Position numbers and translations under genes: made by a program. Below the pieces are notes generated by a model. The model made no database searches, had not been told where the DNA came from, and worked only from the letters and a program-made list of their open reading frames with translations. DNA of 64,000 bases from MH13 sp040219355 (GTDB taxonomy: Bacteria > Pseudomonadota > Alphaproteobacteria > Rhizobiales > MH13), in the NCBI GenBank assembly GCA_040219355.1, contig JAVJSN010000015.1, forward strand, positions 496,001 through 560,000. Direction: 5' to 3'. Of the stretch, positions 8,531-17,005 are shown piece after piece (positions within the stretch are counted from its first letter, which is position 1; every line of letters begins with the position of its first letter).

Positions 8531-9148
8531 TCAAGCCCGACGCAATGTGGCGGTCATAAGGCCAGCACCCAGCAGCATGGTTCCGCCGGCCCGATTGGCC
8601 CATTTCAGCGTCGAGGGTTGCGTGATGCGCTGGCGCAGATGGGCAGCAAAGAGCGCATAGAGCGCGGCGTTCACCACGCCGAGCACCACGAAGGTCGTGC
8701 CGAGCAGCGCCAATTGCGGCAGAGCTGGTGCGCCTGGGTTCAAGAAATGCGGCAGGAACGCAATTAAGAAGGCGATTCCCTTCGGGTTGAGCGCCGTCAC
8801 AATGGTGGTGTGCAGCGTCATCTTGCGTCCTGATATCTCCGGCTGGTCGGTGAGGCTGAGCTTGGGTTGCGTGCGCCACATCTTGATCCCAAGATAGATG
8901 AGGTAGGCGGCACCGATCCATTTCACCACAGTGAACGCGGTGGCGGAGGTCGCCATCACCGCGCCGAGCCCCGCCAACGAGACTGCGACCGCAATCGCAT
9001 CGCCCAGGCCTACGCCGACAACCGTGGAGAAGGCTGCCCGTCTGCCCTGAGAAAGGGCGTAGGAGATGACAAGCAAGATCGTTGGGCCGGGCACAGCCAG
9101 CACCACAAAGCAGGCGATGACGTAGGACAGGTAGAGTTCGGTGGTCAT
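8531..9148 (-). CDS. LysE/RhtB-family amino-acid exporter
   Basis: This 205-residue inner-membrane protein has six hydrophobic segments. The family signature near the N-terminus, 'VVLAVPGPTILLVISYALSQGRRAA', is followed by 'GVGLGDAI', and 'TALNPKGIAFLIAFLPHFL' sits in the middle. RhtB/LysE proteins export amino acids or related metabolites such as homoserine, threonine, leucine or lysine by proton antiport. The substrate cannot be told from sequence. It stands alone on the minus strand between the small membrane peptide and an AT-rich orphan gene. Confidence 0.92.
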   Translation of the reverse strand: MTTELYLSYVIACFVVLAVPGPTILLVISYALSQGRRAAFSTVVGVGLGDAIAVAVSLAGLGAVMATSATAFTVVKWIGAAYLIYLGIKMWRTQPKLSLTDQPEISGRKMTLHTTIVTALNPKGIAFLIAFLPHFLNPGAPALPQLALLGTTFVVLGVVNAALYALFAAHLRQRITQPSTLKWANRAGGTMLLGAGLMTATLRRA

Positions 9149-9280
9149 GAGGTGCTCTTTTAGAGGCGCAGCAATCTCTTCGGACCGGATTTCGTCAAGC
9201 GTCCTTCAACGGCTTGCATTTCTCCGACCCGGTTTCTGTTGTGACGACGATGGTTTTGCCGATTCTCTGCCCCGGTTTGA

Positions 9281-9658
9281 TTAACCGCCGTAAATTGCTT
9301 TCAAAAGAAAACTGCCGCACACAGCGTTAAGCACCATTGCTACCGCGTATATGTGGCTTCCAGAACTCATGCTATGGAAGTATTTTTCTCTTCTTTTACA
9401 AGTAAGAATCGAATGCACAATTGGTATAGAGGTCAAAATGAAAATTCCCGTGCTTATTATCTCAATGCCAAGACTTTGATAAAATTCTTTCTTAAAGATG
9501 AAGCTTGAAAAATATATAATCGCGATAATGGATGCAAAAATTGTAAGCAATTCGAATGCCGTTTGGCGAACATAATTTTTCTCATCGAAATTGGGATTAA
9601 CTGTTTCGTTCAAGGGCTTCATATCCGAAGCATAAAATACTCGGCATTCGTTTGGCAA
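9281..9658 (-). CDS. Orphan three-helix membrane protein in an AT-rich patch
   Basis: I do not recognise this 125-residue protein. It has three hydrophobic segments, about residues 34-54, 64-86 and 102-121, separated by charged loops ('FKKEFYQ', 'CKRREKYFH'). Base composition is clearly more AT-rich than its neighbours, and codon use (AAA, ATA, TTT, AAT) differs from the surrounding high-GC genes, which points to horizontal acquisition or relaxed selection. The start could be 9658 or the internal ATG at 9622, which would drop 12 residues. It follows the 5-oxoprolinase gene on the same strand, 36 bases after its stop, but the composition break suggests it is not functionally tied to it. Confidence 0.5.
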   Translation of the reverse strand: MPNECRVFYASDMKPLNETVNPNFDEKNYVRQTAFELLTIFASIIAIIYFSSFIFKKEFYQSLGIEIISTGIFILTSIPIVHSILTCKRREKYFHSMSSGSHIYAVAMVLNAVCGSFLLKAIYGG

Positions 9659-9694
9659 TTGGGGCTAGGCTCTGGCGTTTTGTCTATGAGGCAT

Positions 9695-12600
9695 TTACAA
9701 CCGTCCATACCCACCACCGGTTGGCGTGGTGATGATAATGGCCTCGCCGGGTTCCAGCATGGTTTGATCGCAGCTGCGTAGCGTTTCAACAGTTCCATAG
9801 GAGCGACGCACCTCCGCGTTGCCCAGGCGTCCTGGTTGCCCCCCATCTACACCTGGGGGTGCGATTTTCCTATGCGAAGAAAGCACGGCGCAGTCCATCT
9901 TTTCGCGGAAGCGGATCACGCGGCGTGTGCCATCGCCAGCCTTCCAGCGGCCTTTGCCGCCTGAGCCATGCTCGATGTGGAAATCCTCCAGCACCACCGG
10001 AAACCGCATTTCCAGGATTTCCGGATCGGTCAGGCGGGAGTTTGTCATATGAGTGTGAACGCCCGATGTTCCATCAAAGCCCGGCCCGGCTGGAGCGCCA
10101 GAACAAATGGTCTCGTAATATTGGTAGGTCGCATTGCCGAAGGTGAGATTGTTCATCGTGCCTTGCGCTGCCGCCAGCGCTTTTGTGGCGCAGAACATGG
10201 CGTTGGTGACATGCTGGCTGGTTTCCACGTTCCCGGCCACGACGGCGGCAGGATATTGCGGGCGCAGCATGGAACCTTCGGGAATGATGAGGTTGATCGG
10301 CTTTAGGCAGCCGGCGTTCATCGGGATCGGCTGCTCGGTCAGCACGCGGAACACGTAAAGCACAGCGGCGCGTGCCACCGGTTCAGGCGCGTTGAAATTG
10401 TTCGGCTGCTGAGGAGACGTGCCGGTAAAATCGACCGTTGCCTCGCGCTTGTCGTGGTCAACGGTGATCTTCACTTTGATCACAGCACCTTGATCTGTTG
10501 GGTATTCAATCTCGCAGTCCGACAGGCGTTCCAGCACGCGCCGCACGCTTTCTTCGGCATTGTCCTGCACATGGGCCATATAGGCTGAAACCACCTCCCA
10601 GCTGAACTGGACGACCATCTTGCGCATTTCGTGCACGCCTTTTTCATTGGCGGCGATCTGCGCTTTCAGGTCCCCGATGTTCTGGTCGGGGTTGCGGCAA
10701 GGGTAGGGGTGATCGGTCAGGAGTTTGCGCAGGGCGATTTCCTGGAAAATGCCCCGATCGACAACCTTGAAGTTGTCGAACAACACGCCTTCTTCTTCCA
10801 CGTTGGTTGCCAGCGGCGTCATGGAGCCGGGCGCGGTTCCGCCCACGTCGGCGTGGTGCCCGCGCGAGGCGACCCAGAAGATGATCTCGCGCTCATCAGG
10901 ATCAAACACCGGCGTCACCACCGTGATATCGGGCAAATGGGTGCCGCCATTGTAGGGCGCATTGAGGGCATAGACATCGCCGGGGCGCACCGTGCCCACG
11001 TTCTGGCGGATGATGGCCTCCACCGAACGATCCATGGACCCTAGATGCACTGGCATGTGGGGCGCGTTGGCGACCAACGCACCTGAGCGATCGAAGACCG
11101 CGCAAGAGAAGTCCAGCCGTTCCTTGATGTTCACCGAAGACGAGGTTTTTTGCAGCGTTTCGCCCATCTGTTCGGCGATCGACATGAAGAGGTTGTTGAA
11201 GACCTCTAGCATCACCGGGTCAGCCTGCGTGCCAATCGCGAGGTCGCGTGACTTTGCTTCGACACGCTTCAAAACCAAATGATCGCGCGCGGTGAGCTGC
11301 GCTTGCCAGCCTGGCTCAATCACCACCGTCTGGTGATCTTCCACCAAAATGGCTGGGCCGGATATGGTCTGGCCGCGGGCCACATCGCCACGCCGGACGA
11401 TGGCGGCATCGTGCCATTTGCCGTCGGTGAAGATGCGCGTGCGTTCGCCGCGCTGTGCTTCGCCTTCGATGGTGGCTTGTGCGGTTTCATCACGCCCAGC
11501 AGTGGTCGCGTCGGCGCCTTGCAGCTCCACGCTTTCAATGATGATTGTGCGTCCGGGGTACACAAATCCGAACTGGGCTTTGTGCTCAGCTTCAAAAGCG
11601 GTGCGTGTGACCGCCATATCGCGTGCGGAGAAATCCAGATCGATGGTGGTGTCCGTGCCTTCATAGCGCAGGTGAAGCACCGGGTGATGATTGCTGTTGG
11701 TCACGCCCTGACCTTCAAGTTCGCCAAGCACTTGGTCGGTCAAATCGTCAATCAGGGTATCGAGGTTTGGCCGCGTTTCTTCGGCCAGCGGTTGCACAAA
11801 GGCTTTGGTGCGCGAAGCATAAATGCTCGCCAAGCCCATGCCATAGGCCGAGAGCAGCCCGGAGAAGGGGTGTAGATGCACGGTGGTCATGCCCAGCGTG
11901 TCAGCAATGGCGCAGGCGTGTTGCCCACCTGCTCCGCCGAAGCTCACCAGCGCATATTGGGTCACGTCATAGCCGCGTTGGACCGAGATGGTTTTGATGG
12001 CGTTGGCCATGTTCTGAACGGCAATCTTCAGAAACCCGTCGGCAATCTCTTCAGGTTTTTTGCCATCACCGACCTCTGCCGCCATATCCTCAAAGCGTTT
12101 GCGCACGGCGTCGGCATCGAGCGGCTGATCTTGGTCGGGGCCGAAAATCGAAGGAAAGAAGGTGGGTTGCAGCTTGCCGACCATGACATTGGCATCGGTC
12201 ACGGCAAGCGGGCCGCCACGGCGATAGCAGGCAGGGCCAGGGTTTGCGCCCGCTGAGTCCGGTCCGACCTGAAAGCGGCCATCCTTGTAGTGGAGAATCG
12301 AGCCACCGCCCGCAGCCACCGTGTGGATGCGCATCATCGGCGCGCGGATGCGCACGCCTGCGACTTCGGTATCAAACGCGCGCTCGTAGGTGCCGTTGAA
12401 ATGGCTGACATCGGTGGAGGTGCCGCCCATGTCAAAGCCGATGATCTTATCAAAGCCTGCCATCTGCGCCGTCTGCACGGCGCCGACCACGCCACCGGCC
12501 GGGCCGGAAAGGATTGCATCCTTGCCTTCGAACATGTCGGCGGCGGTCAACCCACCCGACGACATCATGAACATCAGTCGGCAGCCGGTTCCTTCGACGC

Positions 12601-13327
12601 CGAGTTCCTCGGCAACTTGGTTCACATAGCGCTTCAGGATCGGCGAAAGGTAAGCATCGACCACTGTCGTATCGCCGCGCCCGACAAGCTTCACCAAAGG
12701 CGAGGCTTCATGGCTGACGGACACTTGAGGAATGGTGCCGCGGGCACGGGCCCGGGTGGCGATTTTGGCTTCATGCTCCGGGTAGGCGTAGGCGTGCATC
12801 AGCGTAATGGCCAGCGCTTTGAAACCTTTGGCCTCAACAGCATCAAGTGCCGCATCGATTGCTGCGTCGGTGATCGCAGTTTCCACGCTGCCGTCGGCCA
12901 GTACCCGTTCGTCAATCTCCACCACCAGATCGTAAAGCTGTTCCGGCAAGATAATGTTCTTGGCAAAGATGTCCGGGCGCGCTTGGTAGCCAAGGCGTAG
13001 GGCATCACGAAAACCTTTGGTGATGATCAGTGCCGTTGGTTCCCCCTTGCGCTCCAGAAGCGCGTTGGTGGCCACCGTGGTTCCCATTTTTACCGCTGCA
13101 ATTTGTTCAGCGGGGACACGCTCACCTGATTTCACGCCGAGGAAGCGGCGAATGCCTTCGACGGCAGCGTCGCGATAAGCTTCGGGATTTTCTGACAGCA
13201 GCTTTTTCGTCAGCAGTTCACCGTCAGGTTTGCGAGCTACGATGTCCGTGAAGGTGCCGCCTCGGTCGATCCAGAAATCCCAAAGGCCTGTGTTGGCGTG
13301 TGTTTCAGCAGGTGTGGCGCTCGCCAT
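9695..13327 (-). CDS. Fused hydantoinase A/B protein, probable 5-oxoprolinase (ATP-hydrolysing)
   Basis: The 1210-residue protein joins an N-terminal HyuA half (about 1-690) to a C-terminal HyuB half (about 700-1205). The HyuA half has actin-like ATPase motifs 'WIDRGGTFTDIVA' near residue 20, 'MGTTVATNALLERKGE', 'ILSGPAGGVVGAVQTAQMAGFDKIIGFDMGGTSTDV' and 'SFGGAGGQHACAIADTLG'. The HyuB half has 'SVNIKERLDFSCAVFD', 'AHMPVHLGSM', 'RGHHADVGG' and 'TPTGGGYG'. Single-chain fusions of this size are the 5-oxoprolinase (OPLAH) type, which opens 5-oxoproline to glutamate with ATP; related enzymes hydrolyse hydantoins. It lies divergent from a TRAP transporter operon, which suggests that the transporter supplies its substrate. 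The substrate remains an inference. Confidence 0.88.
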   Translation of the reverse strand: MASATPAETHANTGLWDFWIDRGGTFTDIVARKPDGELLTKKLLSENPEAYRDAAVEGIRRFLGVKSGERVPAEQIAAVKMGTTVATNALLERKGEPTALIITKGFRDALRLGYQARPDIFAKNIILPEQLYDLVVEIDERVLADGSVETAITDAAIDAALDAVEAKGFKALAITLMHAYAYPEHEAKIATRARARGTIPQVSVSHEASPLVKLVGRGDTTVVDAYLSPILKRYVNQVAEELGVEGTGCRLMFMMSSGGLTAADMFEGKDAILSGPAGGVVGAVQTAQMAGFDKIIGFDMGGTSTDVSHFNGTYERAFDTEVAGVRIRAPMMRIHTVAAGGGSILHYKDGRFQVGPDSAGANPGPACYRRGGPLAVTDANVMVGKLQPTFFPSIFGPDQDQPLDADAVRKRFEDMAAEVGDGKKPEEIADGFLKIAVQNMANAIKTISVQRGYDVTQYALVSFGGAGGQHACAIADTLGMTTVHLHPFSGLLSAYGMGLASIYASRTKAFVQPLAEETRPNLDTLIDDLTDQVLGELEGQGVTNSNHHPVLHLRYEGTDTTIDLDFSARDMAVTRTAFEAEHKAQFGFVYPGRTIIIESVELQGADATTAGRDETAQATIEGEAQRGERTRIFTDGKWHDAAIVRRGDVARGQTISGPAILVEDHQTVVIEPGWQAQLTARDHLVLKRVEAKSRDLAIGTQADPVMLEVFNNLFMSIAEQMGETLQKTSSSVNIKERLDFSCAVFDRSGALVANAPHMPVHLGSMDRSVEAIIRQNVGTVRPGDVYALNAPYNGGTHLPDITVVTPVFDPDEREIIFWVASRGHHADVGGTAPGSMTPLATNVEEEGVLFDNFKVVDRGIFQEIALRKLLTDHPYPCRNPDQNIGDLKAQIAANEKGVHEMRKMVVQFSWEVVSAYMAHVQDNAEESVRRVLERLSDCEIEYPTDQGAVIKVKITVDHDKREATVDFTGTSPQQPNNFNAPEPVARAAVLYVFRVLTEQPIPMNAGCLKPINLIIPEGSMLRPQYPAAVVAGNVETSQHVTNAMFCATKALAAAQGTMNNLTFGNATYQYYETICSGAPAGPGFDGTSGVHTHMTNSRLTDPEILEMRFPVVLEDFHIEHGSGGKGRWKAGDGTRRVIRFREKMDCAVLSSHRKIAPPGVDGGQPGRLGNAEVRRSYGTVETLRSCDQTMLEPGEAIIITTPTGGGYGRL

Positions 13328-13371
13328 GGGTGTCTCCGATCGGCGCTAAGGAATAGTCACTTATAAATTGT

Positions 13372-13384
13372 TGACAAATTGTCA
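13372..13384. promoter_or_regulatory. TGACAA-A-TTGTCA palindrome in the divergent oplAH/dctP promoter region
   Basis: In the 159-bp region between the divergent 5-oxoprolinase and TRAP genes is a 13-bp palindrome, TGACAAATTGTCA (six-base arms around one A). Such sites are typical of dimeric winged-helix repressors. The MarR-type protein encoded at the end of the TRAP operon is the obvious candidate to bind it and control both directions. Confidence 0.5.
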
Positions 13385-13486
13385 TCGTCGCGTCAACCTC
13401 CCTAAACGCTGAGTTGATCAGCGGTGCGCTGACCAGCTCAAAAACAAAGGCTGGATGCGTTGTTAAACTGTGAGAGGGGAAAACTC

Positions 13487-14476
13487 ATGACTGGATTGAA
13501 AACACTCGCGCTCGCTGGCGCCATGTCTCTTGGGACGATGTCCTTTGCGGCCAACGGTGCGTTCGCGCAAACCGCTTGGGATATGCCAACGCCGTATGGC
13601 GATAGCATCTTCCACACGGCCAACATTATGCAGTTTGCTGATGATGTGCGCGAAGCGACCGGTGGGTCGCTCGATATCACGGTACACTCGGCAGGGTCGC
13701 TGTTCGGCCATCCTGAGATTAAAGACGCCGTGCGCCGTCAGTTGGCCCCCATTGGTGAAGTGCTGATCTCGCGCCTATCCAATGAAAACCCGCTTTACGG
13801 CGTGGATTCCATTCCGTTCTTGGCGACAAGCTATGACGAGGCACGCGCGCTTTGGGAAGCGTCTGAGCCAGCCATTGCAACGCTGCTGGAAGAAGAGGGC
13901 TTGAGACTGCTGTTCGCCGTGCCGTGGCCGCCGCAGGGCATCTATGCCGGTGAAGAAGTTACCGATGCGTCGCAGATGGACGGCGTGCGTTTCCGTGCTT
14001 ACAATGCAGCCACTGAGCGCCTGGCTACGCTGATGGGCGCTGTGCCGACACAGGTTGAAGCAGGCGACATTCCAACCGCGTTTTCAACCGGTCGTGTCGA
14101 CGCCATGATCACATCGCCTTCCACAGGCGTCGCCTCGCAAGCCTGGGATTTTGTGTCGGTTTATCACGATACGCGTGCCTGGTTGCCGAAGAACATGGTG
14201 ATCGTGAATCAGAGTGCATTTGATGCCCTTTCAACAGAAGAGCGTGACGCGCTTCTTGCTGCTGCTGATGAGGCCGAAACCCGTGGTTGGGCAATGTCGG
14301 AAGAAGAAACTGTTTCGAAAACCAGCACACTGGCCGACAACGGCATGAGCGTTGTTGAGCCCTCCGATGCTTTGGCTGCGCAACTTGCTGGCATCGGCCA
14401 ACAGATGACGGCCGAATGGGCCGAAGAGGCAGGCCCATCTGGCCTGCGTGTCATCGAAGCCTATCGCAACCAGTAA
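13487..14476 (+). CDS. dctP: TRAP transporter substrate-binding protein (DctP family)
   Basis: This periplasmic protein captures an organic acid for the TRAP permease. It begins with a signal peptide ('MTGLKTLALAGAMSLGTMSF', cleavage likely after AFA near residue 27). The mature part has the DctP pattern: 'AGSLFGHPEIKDAVRRQLAPIGEVLISRL' near the N-terminus, 'DGVRFRAYNAATERLATLMGAVPTQVEAGDIPTAFSTGRVDAMITSP' around the ligand-binding arginine, and 'SVYHDTRAWLPKNMVIVNQSAFDAL'. ATG 13487 follows GAGAGGGG at a good distance. It is the first gene of dctPQM and is followed by a hairpin that may cut read-through, which would leave more binding protein than permease. The ligand is unknown; context suggests a pyroglutamate- or hydantoin-like acid. 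Confidence 0.92.
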   Translation: MTGLKTLALAGAMSLGTMSFAANGAFAQTAWDMPTPYGDSIFHTANIMQFADDVREATGGSLDITVHSAGSLFGHPEIKDAVRRQLAPIGEVLISRLSNENPLYGVDSIPFLATSYDEARALWEASEPAIATLLEEEGLRLLFAVPWPPQGIYAGEEVTDASQMDGVRFRAYNAATERLATLMGAVPTQVEAGDIPTAFSTGRVDAMITSPSTGVASQAWDFVSVYHDTRAWLPKNMVIVNQSAFDALSTEERDALLAAADEAETRGWAMSEEETVSKTSTLADNGMSVVEPSDALAAQLAGIGQQMTAEWAEEAGPSGLRVIEAYRNQ

Positions 14477-14491
14477 AATTGCAAAGTTAGG

Positions 14492-14521
14492 CGGGGCGCC
14501 AATCGGCGCTCCGTCCTTTTT
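14492..14521 (+). terminator. Hairpin with T-tract between dctP and dctQ (partial terminator)
   Basis: CGGGGCGCC pairs with GGCGCTCCG (nine pairs, one G-U) around loop AATC, followed by TCCTTTTT. It sits 16 bases after the dctP stop and inside the operon, so it probably works as a partial terminator or mRNA stabiliser that raises binding-protein levels over the permease subunits. Confidence 0.65.
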
Positions 14522-14565
14522 CGTTCCCGACATTTCCATTCCTGCGTCACCAGAGGGGTTTCGTG

Positions 14566-15162
14566 ATGCGTGCGATATTGGACGGGCTCTATCGAGCCTC
14601 ATCTGCGGCGGCAGCGGTTTGCCTCTGTGTGATTGCCAGCTTGGTGCTGGTGCAGGTTTTTGGCCGGATCTTAGATGGGACACTGCGCGCGTTGAGCTTG
14701 CCTATTGCTGGCGTCACCGTTCCTTCGCTCAATGAAATTGCCGGTTTTTTGTTTGTCGCCGCCACCTTTCTGGCTTTGGCCGCGACGCTGCGCCAAGCAG
14801 ACCACATTCGCGTTTCGATGCTCATCAAGGCGGTGCCGCTGGGTGTGCGGCGGATACTGGAAGCCGTGGTACTGATCATCGCCACAGCCATCGCCGCTTA
14901 CGCCGCCTATCACGCGGTGCTTCAGGTGGTGGACTCGATCCAGTTCAACACAGTCTCCTTCGGCGTGATCGCGATCCCGCTTTGGATTCCGCAGACAGCG
15001 CTCGCCATCGGACTTGTGGTTTTCGCCATCGCCTTGGCAGACGAATTGATCACCGTGATCACCTCAGGCACGCCCACCTACCAGGCCCATGAAGAGGCGA
15101 AATCTGAGATCTTGCAAAAACCGGTCATCACACCGGAAGATGCCGAGCGGGGGATGAGCTGA
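14566..15162 (+). CDS. dctQ: TRAP transporter small permease subunit (DctQ family)
   Basis: This ~198-residue inner-membrane protein has four predicted helices. The typical DctQ pattern is 'LVLVQVFGRILDGTLRALSLPIAGVTVPSLNEIAGFLFVAATFLALAATLRQADHIRVSML' followed by 'VSFGVIAIPLWIPQTALAIGLVVFAIALADELI'. DctQ partners the large subunit DctM and is needed for TRAP transport. Translation may start at ATG 14566 or GTG 14563, both after AGAGGGG. The stop overlaps the dctM start by one base (TGATG), so the two are translationally coupled. Confidence 0.9.
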   Translation: MRAILDGLYRASSAAAAVCLCVIASLVLVQVFGRILDGTLRALSLPIAGVTVPSLNEIAGFLFVAATFLALAATLRQADHIRVSMLIKAVPLGVRRILEAVVLIIATAIAAYAAYHAVLQVVDSIQFNTVSFGVIAIPLWIPQTALAIGLVVFAIALADELITVITSGTPTYQAHEEAKSEILQKPVITPEDAERGMS

Positions 15163-16469
15163 TGGGTATCGAAACGCTCGCCATCGTGCTCGGCGTCGCC
15201 ATGTTGGCAGCTTTGGCCCTTGGCCTTTGGGTGTCGCTGGCGCTCACCGCGGTCGCTGTACTTGGCATTGTGATTGCCACCAGCGTGCCGGTTGGAACCG
15301 TGCTTGCCACCACGTTCTGGGGTAAGCTGAACTCTTGGGAGCTGACGGCGCTGCCCATGTTCATTTGGATGGGCGAAATTCTCTTCCGCTCCAAACTGTC
15401 GGAAGACATGTTTGCTGGTCTTGCGCCGTGGATGCGCGGCTTGCCCGGCCGGTTGCTGCACGTGAATATTTTGGGCTGTACAATCTTTGCTGCTGTCTCT
15501 GGATCGTCGGCGGCAACCACCGCCACGATTGGCCGTATGGCGCTGCCAGAACTGTCACAACGCGGCTATGATCCGCGTATCGCGATCGGCACGCTGGCAG
15601 GCTCGGGCACGCTGGGCCTGCTGATTCCGCCCTCCATCATTCTCATTGTTTACGGTGCGGCGACCGAGCAGAGTATTGCGCGGCTTTTCATTGCAGGCGT
15701 TTTGCCGGGCATCATGTTGGCGGTGCTGTTCATGGGCTTCACCGCCATTTGGGCGCTGACCAACAAAGATAAGATGCCAGCAGCTGAGCCACCGATTCCG
15801 CTGCGCGAGCGCATGGCCGCAACCCGTCGTCTTATCCCGATCATTTTGCTGATCGTGGCAGTGATTGGCTCCATCTATGCCGGTCTTGCCTCACCAACGG
15901 AGGCTGCCGCGGTGGGCGTGTTCTGCGCGCTCATTCTCTCCTGGCTTTCCGGAACTCTTTCCAAGGAAAACTTCACACAAGCGCTCCTTGGTGCCACGCG
16001 CACCAGCTGCATGATCGCCTTCATTTTGGCCGGTGCGGCGTTCCTGACGGTTGCCATGGGTTACACACGTATTCCGCGTGAGCTCGCGTCATGGATTGGC
16101 GTGATGGAGCTTTCGCCTTATGCATTGCTTGCCGCTCTGACGCTGTTCTTCATCATTCTTGGCTGCTTCTTGGACGGCATTTCCATCGTCGTGCTGACCA
16201 CCAGCATCATTCTGCCGATGGTTCAGGCAGCAGGCATTGATCCGATCTGGTTCGGCATCTTTTTGGTTCTGGTGGTCGAAATGAGTCAGATCACACCACC
16301 TGTGGGGTTCAATCTGTTTGTTATTCAGGGCATGACGGGGCGCAACATCTTCCAGGTCGCGCTTTATGCCCTGCCGTTTTTCGGTCTCTTGGTGCTCGGT
16401 ACAGTGCTCTTGGTTGTATTTCCGGAGATTGCACTATGGTTGCCCGAAACGATGCTGACGAACCGCTAG
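15162..16469 (+). CDS. dctM: TRAP transporter large permease subunit (DctM family)
   Basis: At 435 residues with about 12 hydrophobic segments, this is the ion-coupled channel subunit of the TRAP transporter. Family motifs are visible: 'ISGSSAATTATIG'-type loop (here 'AVSGSSAATTATIGRMALPELSQRGYDPRIAIGTLAGSGTLGLLIPPSIILIVYG'), 'LASPTEAAAVGVFCALIL', and the C-terminal 'EMSQITPPVGFNLFVIQGMTGRNIFQV'. It uses a sodium gradient to bring in the solute held by DctP. Its 3' end overlaps the MarR-type gene by 34 bases. Confidence 0.94.
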   Translation: MGIETLAIVLGVAMLAALALGLWVSLALTAVAVLGIVIATSVPVGTVLATTFWGKLNSWELTALPMFIWMGEILFRSKLSEDMFAGLAPWMRGLPGRLLHVNILGCTIFAAVSGSSAATTATIGRMALPELSQRGYDPRIAIGTLAGSGTLGLLIPPSIILIVYGAATEQSIARLFIAGVLPGIMLAVLFMGFTAIWALTNKDKMPAAEPPIPLRERMAATRRLIPIILLIVAVIGSIYAGLASPTEAAAVGVFCALILSWLSGTLSKENFTQALLGATRTSCMIAFILAGAAFLTVAMGYTRIPRELASWIGVMELSPYALLAALTLFFIILGCFLDGISIVVLTTSIILPMVQAAGIDPIWFGIFLVLVVEMSQITPPVGFNLFVIQGMTGRNIFQVALYALPFFGLLVLGTVLLVVFPEIALWLPETMLTNR

Positions 16470-16999
16470 AAGCTGGACAAAAGGTTGCGACGCCAAATGT
16501 TGGTCCCGTCGTTTCGTCAGCTCATCTGGCCAAGTCCTCGCTGCCAGCACAGTCGGAGTTTGAGTTCGCGCTGACGATGACGGTGCATGCCTTTCACCGC
16601 TGGATGACGCGGTGTATGACAGCGGCGGGTGAAGAAGGTTTGTCGCCCTTGGAGGTGTTGGTGGTGCATTTGGTGAACCACCGCGACCGCGCCAAAACGC
16701 TCGCTGATATCTGCCTTGTTCTGAACATCGAAGACACCCATTTGGTGTCCTACGCCGTGAAGAAGCTGGCTGAGCGCGGACTGGTGGAAAGCGGGCGCAA
16801 GGGCAAGGAAAAAACCGTGGCGATCACAGAAAAAGGCACCGCTGTATGCGAGCGCTATGGCGAGTTGCGTGAAGCGCTTTTCATTGACTCGGTCAAAGCG
16901 CTGAACATTGATGGCAAGGATATCTCTAACCTTGCGGCTATGATGCGTGCTTTGTCGGGATCCTACGATCAGGCGGCACGCGCTGCAGCAGCGATGTAA
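16436..16999 (+). CDS. MarR-type winged-helix transcriptional regulator
   Basis: This 187-residue protein has a disordered N-terminus (about 40 residues) and then a MarR-like winged-helix core: 'GLSPLEVLVVHLVNHRDRAKTLADICLVLNIEDTHLVSYAVKKLAERGLVESGRKGKEKTVAITEKGTAVCERY'. Its start overlaps the end of dctM by 34 bases, so it is co-transcribed with the TRAP transporter. It is therefore the likely local regulator of the transporter and perhaps of the divergent 5-oxoprolinase gene, acting at the palindrome at 13372-13384. Residues 120-187 form helical dimerisation segments. The effector is unknown, but the transported acid is the simplest guess. Confidence 0.85.
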   Translation: MVARNDADEPLEAGQKVATPNVGPVVSSAHLAKSSLPAQSEFEFALTMTVHAFHRWMTRCMTAAGEEGLSPLEVLVVHLVNHRDRAKTLADICLVLNIEDTHLVSYAVKKLAERGLVESGRKGKEKTVAITEKGTAVCERYGELREALFIDSVKALNIDGKDISNLAAMMRALSGSYDQAARAAAAM

Positions 17000-17005
17000 T
17001 CTCTC

